Source: JACDAE01 sp963717195 (lineage in GTDB: Bacteria; Chloroflexota; Ktedonobacteria; Ktedonobacterales; Ktedonobacteraceae). From it: a stretch of 64,000 nt of DNA. Both the position numbers and the translations under genes were made by a program. Every line of letters begins with the position of its first letter. Position 1 is the stretch's first letter. Under the pieces are notes generated by a model. It was not told where the DNA came from and did not search any database. It saw only the letters and a program-made list of their open reading frames with translations. The stretch lies in the NCBI GenBank assembly GCA_963717195.1, contig CAVQVR010000021.1, positions 496,001 to 560,000 on the forward strand, written 5' to 3'. Positions 1 to 9,085 of the stretch are shown here, piece after piece.

Positions 1-879
1 AAGCTGTTTCAGGCGCTCTCTATCGGCCTGCACGCCCAGGTTTTCCTGTGTATTTAGCGAGAGCGTAATGGTACGTCCATCATTGATACGCTTTTTTGCT
101 TGTTCTGTACTCTCTATTACCAGTTCGATCAGGTTCACATAATGTTTTTTGAGCGCATTTTGTTCATCTAGACGTGATAGCGTCAAGAGATCATTGATCA
201 GGTATGTCATGCGCTCACTTTCACTCTTCATACGCTTCAGCACACGCAGGGCGGTCTCTGGATCGTCTTTCGCGCCGCGCATAAGTACTTCTGTAAAGCC
301 GCGTATAGAGGTAAGTGGAGTACGCAACTGGTGCGAGGCATCGGAGAAGAAGCGCTGGAAACGTTGTTCAGAGGCGCGTTGCGTCTCTTCTGCGTGCTCA
401 AGGCGCGTTACCATCTCATTAATGCTGCCTGCCAGGCGATCAATTTCATCCTGAGGAGGCAGGCGTAATGGGAGACGCTCGCGTTGCTTGAGATCGCCAA
501 TCGCTATCGCCTGGGCGGCATCGGTTACACGCCACAAAGGACGTAAGAGGAGCGAGATAAAGAAAAAAGCAAGTAGAGAACCCACTACCACTATGCCAAG
601 GGCGACTAAAGCAACAAAAAGAGATGATACCTGCCTATAGGTGAGCATAGAAACGAGTATCACGGCCAGAATGAGGATCAGGCAGTAAGCAAACAGGAGT
701 TGTACGCGCAAGCTAAAGAAAGGCCGAAGCCAGGGCGGTGCATCCCTTCCTGGGCCTCCCTCGGATGCCAGGAGCGGATGCTCCAGCGGTTTACCGGTGG
801 CAGGACTTACCAGGCGCGGATGTGTTTGAGGAATATTCGTGCTGAATGACTGCCCAAACTCGCCCTCTTGAGGCTGCAT
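1..879 (-). CDS. Sensor histidine kinase, C-terminus cut by window edge
   Basis: Membrane histidine kinase that should autophosphorylate and pass phosphate to the regulator encoded just upstream on the same strand (956-1711). Read from the minus strand: about 55 residues of proline-rich cytoplasmic tail, two membrane segments (about residues 58-80 and 87-112) with almost no extracellular loop, a HAMP linker (about 112-165), then a HisKA helix with the phospho-acceptor His183 in the motif SHQLRTPLTS (commonly SHELRTPL). The HATPase domain lies beyond position 1. The tiny external loop suggests sensing within or at the membrane. The ATG at 879 follows AAAGGAG at good distance. The gene starts 77 bp after the regulator stop, so one operon is likely. 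The signal is unknown. Confidence 0.9.
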   Translation of the reverse strand, partial: MQPQEGEFGQSFSTNIPQTHPRLVSPATGKPLEHPLLASEGGPGRDAPPWLRPFFSLRVQLLFAYCLILILAVILVSMLTYRQVSSLFVALVALGIVVVGSLLAFFFISLLLRPLWRVTDAAQAIAIGDLKQRERLPLRLPPQDEIDRLAGSINEMVTRLEHAEETQRASEQRFQRFFSDASHQLRTPLTSIRGFTEVLMRGAKDDPETALRVLKRMKSESERMTYLINDLLTLSRLDEQNALKKHYVNLIELVIESTEQAKKRINDGRTITLSLNTQENLGVQADRERLKQL

Positions 880-955
880 GATTGTTGCTCACTCCTTTGC
901 TACGACTGCTGCTAATTCAGATACACTATAAAAAATTACGCAAAATAGCGGAATG

Positions 956-1711
956 TTACCCCTTCAAAACATAGCCCACACTGCGTACGGTTTGAATAAG
1001 GCGAGGCGTGCTAGGTGAGTCCTCGATTTTTTCACGAAGATAGCGTACATAGACCTCAATAATATTAGTCTCGCCAAGGAAATCGTAGCCCCATACGCGA
1101 TTAAGGATCGTCTGGCGGTCGAGTACCTGGCGAGGATGACTCATAAAGAGATGCAAAAGATTGTACTCGGTCGCGGTTAATTCGATCAGGCGGCCACCAC
1201 GTGTAACTTCGCGCGTTCCCGTATTCAAGCGCAGATCGGCGAACTGTAATACCTGTCCACTCGTTTCGCCATCACCGGAACCGGTCACGGATGCTCTGGC
1301 TCTGTTCTGACGACGTAGAATAGCGCGAATACGTTCCAGGAGTTCGTCAAAATCGAATGGCTTGGTCAGGTAGTCGTCTGCACCGGTTTTCAGGCCGATA
1401 ATACGATCTTTGACTTCATCTTTTGCCGTCAACATAAGAATAGGAACGTCGTGTGTGGTTGGATTGTCGCGTAAGCGCCTGCAAACCTCCAATCCATCAA
1501 TGCCAGGCATCATCACATCGAGAATAACCAGGTCCGGATTGATACGTTGAGCCGCTGTTACCCCCTGTTCACCATCTGAAGCGGACTCCACCTGGAAGCC
1601 TTCGTAACGGAGTCCCAGACGAATGAATTCAATAATATTTTCTTCATCATCAATCACGAGAACCTTCTGTTTTTCCTGGTTGTTATTCTGCCAGGAATCG
1701 CCCTGTGCCAT
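956..1711 (-). CDS. OmpR/PhoB-family response regulator
   Basis: DNA-binding response regulator of 251 residues, partner of the kinase encoded downstream on the same strand. The receiver domain covers about residues 15-130 and keeps the acidic pair (DDEE, 21-24), phospho-acceptor Asp65 in LVILDVMMPG and the conserved Lys117 in TKPFD. A winged-helix Trans_reg_C domain covers about 150-250, with the typical end RSVGYVLKG. A reading nine codons longer exists (from 1738), but GGGGAGAAAAACT directly precedes the ATG at 1711, so that start is chosen. A variable linker with GSGDGETSG separates the domains. Target genes cannot be read from the window. Confidence 0.93.
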   Translation of the reverse strand: MAQGDSWQNNNQEKQKVLVIDDEENIIEFIRLGLRYEGFQVESASDGEQGVTAAQRINPDLVILDVMMPGIDGLEVCRRLRDNPTTHDVPILMLTAKDEVKDRIIGLKTGADDYLTKPFDFDELLERIRAILRRQNRARASVTGSGDGETSGQVLQFADLRLNTGTREVTRGGRLIELTATEYNLLHLFMSHPRQVLDRQTILNRVWGYDFLGETNIIEVYVRYLREKIEDSPSTPRLIQTVRSVGYVLKG

Positions 1712-2310
1712 AGTTTTTCTCCCCTGGACTGCCAACACCTTTTAGTTAAGATAGATGAATGCTGGAATGATGGATATAAAAGTGCCTGAGTTTGTTAACC
1801 TCATTATAGATGTCTTGTTGAGTACCCGCAAGTAGACGATCAGTTTCTCGGGATATTCTCAGCAGATATTAAGTATTTCTACTCACTCACTCACTGATAG
1901 TACGATTGAGGAAGTGGTCTGGTGCCAGCGAGGGGAAGGATGCGCTTGCCAGGAACTCTTGCCCTGGTATGGATTTGATACTACCACGCGCTTTCTTATC
2001 TTGGATATGCCTCAACCTTAGACTCCCTGGTGAGGCATTTTTTCCCCTCGAACCCATGAGCCCTTTAAGCGAAAAGATTTATGAGAAGGAAGTGTTACCT
2101 CCTAAACATTTTTCAAATTTGGGACATGGTTCGACCTCCCAATAAGCATTAAAAAGCTATTAAGCCTCTCCAGATAACCCTATCTTTACTCGCTCACATC
2201 TTTTTTATTGCTCTGTTCCTATGATAAAATACTGAATGCACCCATCTGGTGGACATTCTGGTGCATTCTCTTCTATTCTGAAAAATACCTGTTTTGTGAG
2301 GGATAAAATT
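1712..2310. other. Intergenic region between divergent regulators
   Basis: About 600 bases between the minus-strand two-component operon and the plus-strand NB-ARC gene. It holds a terminator-like hairpin (2007-2043). A 79-codon open frame at 1906-2145 begins with TTG, reads through the hairpin and has no ribosome site or recognisable composition, so I do not call it a gene. No tRNA fold was seen. Confidence 0.5.
2007..2043 (+). terminator. Terminator-like hairpin with T run, no upstream gene
   Basis: ATGCCTCA (2007-2014) pairs with TGAGGCAT (2031-2038) across a 16-base loop and runs straight into six T residues (2038-2043). This is the layout of a rho-independent terminator on the plus strand. 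No plus-strand gene ends here, so it may end a small untranslated RNA or be a leader attenuator for the gene starting at 2311. Confidence 0.45.
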
Positions 2311-4962
2311 ATGAATAACACGGATGTTTATACCTTTGGAGAACTTCTCACCACTTTACGGAAGCAGCATCACATCAGCCAGAATGAACTTGCCGCCAAA
2401 TTGGATATACACCGCAACACGATTGGCAATTGGGAACGCGGTACTTACCTCCCCGAGAGCAAAACGCTTGTCCTGGAACTGGCGAAGCACCTGCATCTGA
2501 ACGAATATGAAACACGACAACTCCTGGAAGCAAGCTTAACGGCGGCTTCACCGTACTGGCTAATGCCCTATCAGCGCAATCCCTTCTTCACTGGTCGCGA
2601 CGAGGTGTTACAGCAATTGCACGCTGCCCTCACACATGAGCGCCGCGCCGTTCTTAGCCAATCATATACTCTCAGTGGCCTCGGCGGCATCGGCAAGACC
2701 CAGACCGCTATCGAGTATGCCTATCGCTACAGCAACGACTATGCAGCGGTTTTCTGGATCAGTGCCGAAACCAATGGGAATATCGCCGCCAGTTTTGTCG
2801 CCATCGCTGATTTGCTCAATCTGCCGGAGAGGCAGGAGAAGGAACAGAGCCGGGTCATGGCTGCCGTGACGCGCTGGCTCACCAATCACAGCGATTGGTT
2901 AGTAATTTTCGACAATGTGGAAGATCTCGAATTGGTGAAGAGCGTTTTGCCTCCCGCACGTTGTGGTTCCTTGCTCTTCACCTCGCGTCGGCAGGCTCTG
3001 GGCTTCACCACACAGACCCTGGACCTGGAACAGATGACCCTTGAGGAAGGGACGCGTTTTCTGCTGCACCGGGCTAGATTGCTTGACCCAACGGCTTCTC
3101 TGGATTGTTTTGCTCCAGAAAATGCAGCACTTGCCAGAGAGATTGTTGTTGTCATGGATGGACTCCCCCTGGCACTCGATCAGGCTGGTGCATACATCGA
3201 TTCCTCTCAATGCGGACTTGCGGACTACGTGCGGCTCTTACAATCTTCACAGCTACGCCTTCTCGATGAGCGTGATACGTATGCTGACCATCCTCTGTCG
3301 GTGATGAAAACGTTTGCCCTGGCCTTCGAGCGGTTGGAGCGAGACAATCCAGCAGCAGCAGAATTGCTGACGGTCTGCGCATTTCTGGCACCAGAGGCTA
3401 TTCCAGAAACATTCTTCCGCAAGGGAGCAGCACAGCTTGGGCCAACGTTTGAAGAGCTGGCGGCTGATCCTTTATTGTTCAATACAGCCATCAAAGCGTT
3501 GCTGGCATATTCGCTTGTTCAGCGCGATTCTACACAGCAAACGTTAACGGTTCATCGACTGGTGCAGGCAGTACTCAGAGAGCGCCTATCGGAAGCAATG
3601 CAATCTGTGTGGGCAAGGCGTGTGCTGCAAGCTATGAGTCAGCTTTTTCCTAGTGGTAGGTTTCAAGCCAGCTATTGGCAGGACTGTGAACAATTGCTTA
3701 CACATGCATTGGTGTGTGTTACGTTGAGTGAGGACAAAGTTCTGCGCTTCACTTTGATGAGTAATGTGGCAACTTATTTATTAAATCGTGCACGTTTTGC
3801 CGAAGCAGAGTCCCTTTATCGACAAGCGTTAGCTATTGGAGAGCAAGAATTGGGCCTTGAGCATGCATTGATAGCGGATGTGCTACACGGATTGGCAGTG
3901 CTCTACTCCGATCAGGGAAAATATGAGGAAGCAAAGCCGCTTCATCGGCAAGCCTTGCAAATTCGTGAGCAGACACTGGAAACTACCCACCCCTCTATAG
4001 CTATATCACTCACTATGCTAGCTGAGGTATATAAAAACCAGGGGAGGTATGAAGAGGCGGAGCCGCTCTATGCACGAGCCTTGCACATCTGGAAGCAAAA
4101 TGCGACGCGCAATGATCCTGCGAAAGCCATGCTGCTTAATAACCTGGGCACTCTCTATATCGACCAGGGGAGGTATGAAGAGGCGGAGCCACTCTATGCA
4201 CAAGCCTTGCACATCTGGAAAGAAGCGTTAGGTCTTAATGATCCTCAAGTAGCCTATGCATTCAACAATCTGGCTGTCATATACGCGGAACAAGGCAAAT
4301 ATGGGGAAGCGGAGTCTCTCCTTAAGCAAGCCTTGCAGATCAGGGAGCAAGTATTGGGGTTGGAGCATCCTCAGCTAACATATCCTCTCAACAATCTAGC
4401 GGAAATTTCCGCGATACAAGGCAAGTATGAGGAAGCAGAGTCACTCTTTAAGCGAGCCTTGCAGATTGGAAAACAGACGCTGGGCTCAGAACATTCCCAG
4501 GTAGCAGTTTCTCTTGGTGAGTTGGCGGCACTTTATAGTAAGCAAGGCAAATATGAGGAAGCAGAGCCGTTCTATAAACGAGCCTTGCACATTTGGGAGC
4601 ATATCCAGCATCCTCAGACAGCCCATGCGCTCACCGGGCTGGCGACGCTCTATAGTGAACAGGGAAAATGCGAGCAAGCAGAGTCTTTGTACCAGCGAGC
4701 TCTGACAGTTCGTCAACAGCATCTGGGTCCACTACACCCAGACGTAGCGGAAACTTTGCATCACTTCGCCCACTTTCGTCAGATGCAGCAGCAGACCACG
4801 GAGGCACTCTCGCTCTACCAGCAAGCTCTAGCAATTCGTGAGCAAGCTCTTGGATACAACCATCCAAAAACGCAAGAAACACGAACATGTTATGTTTCCT
4901 TGTTAAGAAACCTCGGTTTGGATGATGAAGCCGCTCTTCTTGAACAGCCTCAAAAAGAGTAG
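2311..4962 (+). CDS. XRE-HTH / NB-ARC ATPase / TPR regulator (STAND family)
   Basis: Protein of 883 residues with three parts. An XRE-type helix-turn-helix covers about residues 8-65 (LRKQHHISQNELAAKL, then HRNTIGNWERG). A STAND NTPase follows, with Walker A GLGGIGKTQ, Walker B WLVIFDNVED and the GLPLALDQAG motif of NB-ARC proteins. The C-terminal 400 residues are about nine kinesin-light-chain-type TPR repeats of 42 residues, with recurring Y-x-EAE-x-LY-x-RAL. Such proteins are known as inactive monomers that oligomerise when the repeat domain binds a ligand; here the output is presumably DNA binding. GAGGGATAAAATT precedes the ATG at 2311, so 25 codons of a longer frame are excluded. It stands alone with no operon partner. 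The ligand is unknown. Confidence 0.9.
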   Translation: MNNTDVYTFGELLTTLRKQHHISQNELAAKLDIHRNTIGNWERGTYLPESKTLVLELAKHLHLNEYETRQLLEASLTAASPYWLMPYQRNPFFTGRDEVLQQLHAALTHERRAVLSQSYTLSGLGGIGKTQTAIEYAYRYSNDYAAVFWISAETNGNIAASFVAIADLLNLPERQEKEQSRVMAAVTRWLTNHSDWLVIFDNVEDLELVKSVLPPARCGSLLFTSRRQALGFTTQTLDLEQMTLEEGTRFLLHRARLLDPTASLDCFAPENAALAREIVVVMDGLPLALDQAGAYIDSSQCGLADYVRLLQSSQLRLLDERDTYADHPLSVMKTFALAFERLERDNPAAAELLTVCAFLAPEAIPETFFRKGAAQLGPTFEELAADPLLFNTAIKALLAYSLVQRDSTQQTLTVHRLVQAVLRERLSEAMQSVWARRVLQAMSQLFPSGRFQASYWQDCEQLLTHALVCVTLSEDKVLRFTLMSNVATYLLNRARFAEAESLYRQALAIGEQELGLEHALIADVLHGLAVLYSDQGKYEEAKPLHRQALQIREQTLETTHPSIAISLTMLAEVYKNQGRYEEAEPLYARALHIWKQNATRNDPAKAMLLNNLGTLYIDQGRYEEAEPLYAQALHIWKEALGLNDPQVAYAFNNLAVIYAEQGKYGEAESLLKQALQIREQVLGLEHPQLTYPLNNLAEISAIQGKYEEAESLFKRALQIGKQTLGSEHSQVAVSLGELAALYSKQGKYEEAEPFYKRALHIWEHIQHPQTAHALTGLATLYSEQGKCEQAESLYQRALTVRQQHLGPLHPDVAETLHHFAHFRQMQQQTTEALSLYQQALAIREQALGYNHPKTQETRTCYVSLLRNLGLDDEAALLEQPQKE

Positions 4963-5594
4963 AAAGTGGAAAGAGCGGAACAACCTATCAATTTGCATCA
5001 AATCTTATGACGTGCTAGAGGATAATGATGTATGGATCTCTATCCTCCGGAGAAACACCCTCGGAGAAAGAGGGAGAAACATTAGGATCTGGATAGAGGC
5101 GTCATCTTCTCCATCGACCCCAACAAAAAAAGAAGCACTCGCGCAAAATATTCTCTCTTTTCATGAATCGCTCAAATTGTCGTAGGGGCGTCACCTTGCG
5201 TGCGCCCTGGCCGGGGACCGTGACTCGGGTCCGGGCCAACTCTCACTCTCACGACTCGGCTCCGGACTAACTGCCACGACTCGGCTCCGGGCGAGGGCGC
5301 ACACAAGGTGACGCCACGACTTCCTCCCCAGAAGGACGGAGAGCCGTTGCATACCCATCCTTGCAATTCCTCAAACTCCCAGTTATACTCCCACCAGAGG
5401 AAACCTCCCCTTTTGCCATCCACCTCACATTCCTCTCACGACAAATTCATTTCAACCAGACCACCAAAACACCAAAATACAGGAAGACGGGAATGCAGGA
5501 ATGCGGGAAGACCAATAGAAAATTTAAATTCAGACACAGCTTTTTCCACTTTACTGAAAAAAATTGATCAATACCTGAGCCTCACAAAATTCCC
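4963..5594. other. Intergenic region with palindromic repeat
   Basis: About 630 bases. It contains a divergent GTAGGGGC-type palindrome (5182-5315). The rest shows no convincing gene. Short open frames here overlap the repeat and lack ribosome sites. Confidence 0.5.
5182..5315. repeat. GTAGGGGC-type palindrome with internal GACTCGG repeats
   Basis: The left arm GTAGGGGCGTCACCTTGCGT (5182-5201, continuing GCGCCC) is mirrored by GGGCGCACACAAGGTGACGCC ending at 5315, with small mismatches. The wide loop holds three copies of GACTCGG(G/C)TCCGG. The arm sequence matches the palindrome at 9086-9339, so these belong to one family. Confidence 0.75.
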
Positions 5595-5623
5595 TTGACA
5601 GCCAGTAACTCCATCAGTATACT
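5595..5623 (+). promoter_or_regulatory. Sigma-70-type promoter of the LacI gene
   Basis: TTGACA at 5595-5600 and TATACT at 5618-5623 with an exact 17-base spacer, a near-consensus vegetative promoter. The expected start point, about 5630, falls inside the operator array, so a repressor bound there would block it. Confidence 0.75.
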
Positions 5624-5627
5624 TACT

Positions 5628-5665
5628 TGTAACCGATACCGAAAGCGGTTACGTAAACGGTACCG
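5628..5665 (+). promoter_or_regulatory. Three overlapping CG-centred LacI-family operators
   Basis: Three 14-base sites resembling the LacI-family core TGnAAnCGnTTnCA: TGTAACCGATACCG (5628-5641), CGAAAGCGGTTACG (5640-5653) and CGTAAACGGTACCG (5652-5665). Their centres are exactly 12 bp apart and lie just downstream of the promoter -10 box. The adjacent LacI protein is the obvious binder, giving autoregulation and probably control of the transport operon. Confidence 0.65.
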
Positions 5666-5786
5666 TGCACAATTCTGTATTTCTATCCATCAATATTTTA
5701 GGAGAGGGTGGGATATGTGGGGGCGGCCAGCGAAGCGCATTGCAGCGGGGAAAGCAGCTGGAGTCAGCGGAGACGGAGCGATATTT

Positions 5787-6950
5787 ATGGCGGGAAAGCG
5801 CACAATAGACGACATTGCGCGTCTGGCTGGAGTCTCGAAAGCCACCGTGTCACGTGTGTTAAATCATAAGCCGGATGTAGATCCTGCGACACGTGAGCGC
5901 ATCCTTCATATTATGGAGGAAGAGGGTTTCGTACCCAGTATTACAGCCTCCGGCCTTGCGGGTGGTCGTAGTCGTTTGATTGGTGTTCTTGTTCCTTCAT
6001 TTACATGGCCGTTGATTCCTGACGTAATGCGTGGCGTGGCAGAGGTGGTTGGACTTACACCTTATGAGATGGTGCTGTACAGTATTAATGATTCTCTGCG
6101 TGACAATGGGAGTAATGGTGATGTAATTGACCATATCCTTGCTACGAAACTGACGGCAGGTATTCTGGCTATTCTTCCAGGCCCGTCTTCGCGGCACGTG
6201 GTACGGCTACACAAACATGGTTTTCCCGTTGTGATGATTGATGATCAGGATTTACCTGGTGAGTTGCCGTGGATAGGCGCAGATAATCAAGGTGGGGCTT
6301 ATGAGGCGGTCAGCCACCTGCTGCATCTCGGTCATCGTCGCATTGCCCACATTCAAGGGCCGATGAAGCATCTCTGCTCACGTGAGCGTTATCAAGGCTA
6401 CTGCCAGGCATTGGAAAAGGCGGGGCTGAATATCGATCCTGAGCTTGTACTAGAGGGCGACTTTATGCCGAACGGTGGACGTAGCGCGGCGAGTAAGTTA
6501 TTTGCACTACCCGTTGAGCAACGACCGACCGCTATTTTCGCGGCCAGCGATCCCATGGCGTATGGCGTACTTGCTGCTGCTGAGGAGTACGGCCTGCATA
6601 TTCCCAGAGATATTGCCCTGATTGGCTTTGATGATATTGCATCATCCGCCCATGTCCGACCTGCATTGACTACTGTTAGACAACCCTTTTATGAAATGGG
6701 TCAGCGTGGTATCAAACTGCTTTTGTCCATGCTCAACACGCCTCGTGTTCCGACCCATAGTGACATTGCTATGAATGGATTCATGTCATCGTTTTCTTTC
6801 GCATCAGAACTTGATGCTACAGAAAATGGAAGCACGGATGGAAGCCCGATACGTATACAATTGCCTACGAGTTTGATTGTGCGAGCTTCGTGTGGCTCTC
6901 CTCATCATTTCTCGGATCTTTCGGTCTCAACATCTGGTTCGTCCTTTTAA
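5787..6950 (+). CDS. LacI-family transcriptional repressor
   Basis: Sugar-responsive repressor of 387 residues. The N-terminal helix-turn-helix reads KRTIDDIARLAGVSKATVSR with the hinge helix region after VLNHKPDVDP, followed by a periplasmic-binding-protein-like ligand domain (about 65-345; SDPMAYGVLAAAEEYG and IALIGFDDI are typical). The C-terminus carries about 40 extra residues beyond the usual end. The ATG at 5787 is chosen because family members start two to four residues before the HTH and GGAG lies eight bases upstream. An in-frame ATG at 5715 with AGGAGAGGG is a real alternative adding 24 residues. It precedes the ABC transporter/beta-glucosidase operon, so a cello-oligosaccharide or related beta-glucoside is the likely inducer. 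Confidence 0.92.
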   Translation: MAGKRTIDDIARLAGVSKATVSRVLNHKPDVDPATRERILHIMEEEGFVPSITASGLAGGRSRLIGVLVPSFTWPLIPDVMRGVAEVVGLTPYEMVLYSINDSLRDNGSNGDVIDHILATKLTAGILAILPGPSSRHVVRLHKHGFPVVMIDDQDLPGELPWIGADNQGGAYEAVSHLLHLGHRRIAHIQGPMKHLCSRERYQGYCQALEKAGLNIDPELVLEGDFMPNGGRSAASKLFALPVEQRPTAIFAASDPMAYGVLAAAEEYGLHIPRDIALIGFDDIASSAHVRPALTTVRQPFYEMGQRGIKLLLSMLNTPRVPTHSDIAMNGFMSSFSFASELDATENGSTDGSPIRIQLPTSLIVRASCGSPHHFSDLSVSTSGSSF

Positions 6951-7260
6951 CTGTATTGCGGTAACTTGATGTGCGTAGCGTACTTCGGGATATCTTTGTC
7001 TTTAAAGGAGGAAATTATAGAAGTAGAACAGACAAAAACATTTCCAGTTGATGAAACAGTCACATTATTATTCTCTCAGCGCAGGCATATTTGGTGTCAG
7101 TTTCTTAGTGCGTAGGTCGCTGCTTTGATCCTTTTTCTGATTGGGAAACTGGTGGATTTCTCTCAGATTCCAAAGCCGACCATCAGTATCCGGGGACTTA
7201 CAGTGACAGTTTTCGTGAATCAGTGGACGATTCATTCTATCTCAGTGTTAGGAGGCTCTT
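6951..7260. other. LacI to binding-protein gap with leader-like reading frame
   Basis: This 310-base gap has an AAAGGAGG ribosome-site-like sequence near 7003 with no ATG after it. One frame runs from there to the next gene with a single TAG and encodes a hydrophobic stretch (LILFLIGKLV). It may be a decayed small membrane gene, but evidence is thin. An inverted repeat at 7216-7234 could be an operator. Confidence 0.35.
7216..7234 (+). promoter_or_regulatory. Inverted repeat upstream of the solute-binding protein
   Basis: TGAATC and GATTCA separated by seven bases, 26 bases before the ATG at 7261 and just upstream of the AGGAGG site. It could be an operator or a leader stem, and it does not match the CG-centred operators at 5628-5665. 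Confidence 0.3.
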
Positions 7261-8988
7261 ATGACTAGTCCTTCAGCCAAATTTAAGGTGACAGGCAAAG
7301 TACTCGCGTTGTTGTTACTCGCGTTGACCACTGTTATTCTTGCTGCCTGTGGTGGTGGCAGTACGCCGCCAGCATCGACGGCACCGAAGCCGACCATACT
7401 GCGTGTGGATCCAGCTCCGGGCAGTCCAAATCCTGATCTGTTCAACCCATTCTTTACCACGAACGGTGGTAGTGACTTTGGTTCCCAGGGTTTGTTGTAT
7501 GAATCATTGTACTTTACAAACCTCTACAATGGTCAGACACTGCCCTGGTTGGCATCCAACTATTCGTACTCTACCGACCAGAAGACGTTGACCTTCACTC
7601 TTAATCCAAAGATAAAATGGAATGATGGTCAGCCTCTCACAAGTGCGGATGTCGTATTCACCTTCAATCTGATGAAGCAGTATCCAGCTCTTGATGGAAA
7701 TTCGGTCTGGGCTACTCTTCTCAGTGGTGTGACTGCGCCAGATAACGAAACTGTTGCATTCACGTTGCAACATCCAGATAGCACGGCACTCTATCGGATT
7801 GGCACCCAGGAATTTATCGTGCCACAGCATGTGTGGAGCACCGTCAGCGGCGATCCATCCAAATTTGCCAATGATAAAAATCCTGTTGGTACCGGCCCTT
7901 ATCTGCTCAGCAGTTACAGTGCAGCGTTGATTACCTACAAAGTCAATCCTGGCTACTGGGGCACGAAACCTCAGGTACTGGAGATCCAGGTTCCTTCGGT
8001 GAAAGATAACACGACTGCCATCACTGATATGATCACGGGTCAACTCAATTGGACAGGTACTGGTTGGAATCCCGCGCTCGACCCATCCTTCTCAGGCAAA
8101 GATCCAGCCCACAACCATACCTGGTTCGCCGCCAGTAATACCGTAATGCTGTACCTGAACCTGCAAAAGGCTCCGTTTAATAATCTTCTAGTACGTCAGG
8201 CAATCAGTGCTGCTATTAACCGCGATCAGCTACCACAGGGCGTTGCCGAGTATGCTAAAGTTGCCAATCCCTCAGGTGTCATCACGCCAACCTTGAGCGA
8301 CTGGATTGCGCCCTCGCTGCAAAACGCAACCTTTACGTATAGTACCTCCCAGGCGAAAACCTACCTGCAGCAGGCCGGTATGAAACTGGGTAGCGATGGC
8401 TTCTACCAATTTAATGGGAAAGATTTCGGCATGACATTGGATGTCGTGAATGGTTGGAGCGACTGGGATGCAGACACGGCCTTCATCCAGAAAGATCTTG
8501 TAGCTGCTGGTATCAAGGCAACGATTAATACCCAGTCCGGCTACACTCCTTACTATACGGCCATCTCAACTGGCGATTATGACGCCGCGTTGAGCTGGAC
8601 GAATAGTGGCCCTACTCCGTACTATCCATTCCAGGCACTGCTGTCTAGCGCGAATTCGGCTGCTGCGGGCAAAGCTGTCGGCGGCACCAATTTTGAACGC
8701 TGGGATGCGACGACCAGCAATGGCTATTCCGCTAAAGTTGATAACTATCTCCTTCAGTATGAAGAGTCTAGCGACGTCACAGCTCAGAAGGCTGCTATCG
8801 CTAACATTGAGCAGGTCATGGCCACTCAGTTGCCTGCTATCCCATTGACGGTTAATGTCTACTGGGATGAGTATACAACGACGAGCTGGGTAGGCTGGCC
8901 CGATGCGAGCAATCCGTACGATGCAGGCGCACCGTACCTCGCACCTGACAGCGAATATGTCATTCTTCACCTGAAGCCAGCCGCTTAG
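7261..8988 (+). CDS. Family-5 solute-binding lipoprotein of an ABC importer
   Basis: Extracellular substrate-binding protein of 575 residues of the oligopeptide/oligosaccharide type (SBP_bac_5). A signal peptide with the lipobox ILAAC puts the lipid anchor on Cys30. The motif YSYSTDQKTLTFTLNPKIKW and the following WNDGQPLTSADVVFTF are characteristic of the family. AGGAGG precedes the ATG. It is the first gene of the transport operon and is followed by permeases, ATPases and a beta-glucosidase. Family-5 proteins usually bind peptides, but cellobiose and beta-glucoside importers of this type are known from Thermotoga and Pyrococcus. With a LacI regulator and GH1 enzyme here, a beta-linked oligosaccharide is the most likely ligand. 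Confidence 0.9.
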   Translation: MTSPSAKFKVTGKVLALLLLALTTVILAACGGGSTPPASTAPKPTILRVDPAPGSPNPDLFNPFFTTNGGSDFGSQGLLYESLYFTNLYNGQTLPWLASNYSYSTDQKTLTFTLNPKIKWNDGQPLTSADVVFTFNLMKQYPALDGNSVWATLLSGVTAPDNETVAFTLQHPDSTALYRIGTQEFIVPQHVWSTVSGDPSKFANDKNPVGTGPYLLSSYSAALITYKVNPGYWGTKPQVLEIQVPSVKDNTTAITDMITGQLNWTGTGWNPALDPSFSGKDPAHNHTWFAASNTVMLYLNLQKAPFNNLLVRQAISAAINRDQLPQGVAEYAKVANPSGVITPTLSDWIAPSLQNATFTYSTSQAKTYLQQAGMKLGSDGFYQFNGKDFGMTLDVVNGWSDWDADTAFIQKDLVAAGIKATINTQSGYTPYYTAISTGDYDAALSWTNSGPTPYYPFQALLSSANSAAAGKAVGGTNFERWDATTSNGYSAKVDNYLLQYEESSDVTAQKAAIANIEQVMATQLPAIPLTVNVYWDEYTTTSWVGWPDASNPYDAGAPYLAPDSEYVILHLKPAA

Positions 8989-9085
8989 TTCTTAGTACAT
9001 TCTACCCCTGAGTTTCGTCCTGTTAGTGCTCTTCCATCTCCTGCTTGAGCAGGAGATGGAGAGAGCTTTGTATCTGTGGATCTTT
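8989..9085. terminator. Hairpin after the binding-protein gene
   Basis: CCATCTCCTGCT and AGCAGGAGATGG around 9032-9058 form a perfect stem with a tiny loop, 45 bases after the stop at 8988. It lacks a clear T run, and may stabilise the mRNA 3' end so the binding protein is made in excess over the permeases downstream. Confidence 0.5.

Noticed and set aside
1906..2145. 79-codon open frame on the plus strand
   Set aside because: It starts with TTG, has no ribosome site and reads through a terminator-like hairpin.
5182..5315. CRISPR-like array from the GACTCGG repeats
   Set aside because: Only three degenerate 13-base units inside one palindrome, with unequal spacing and no cas genes.
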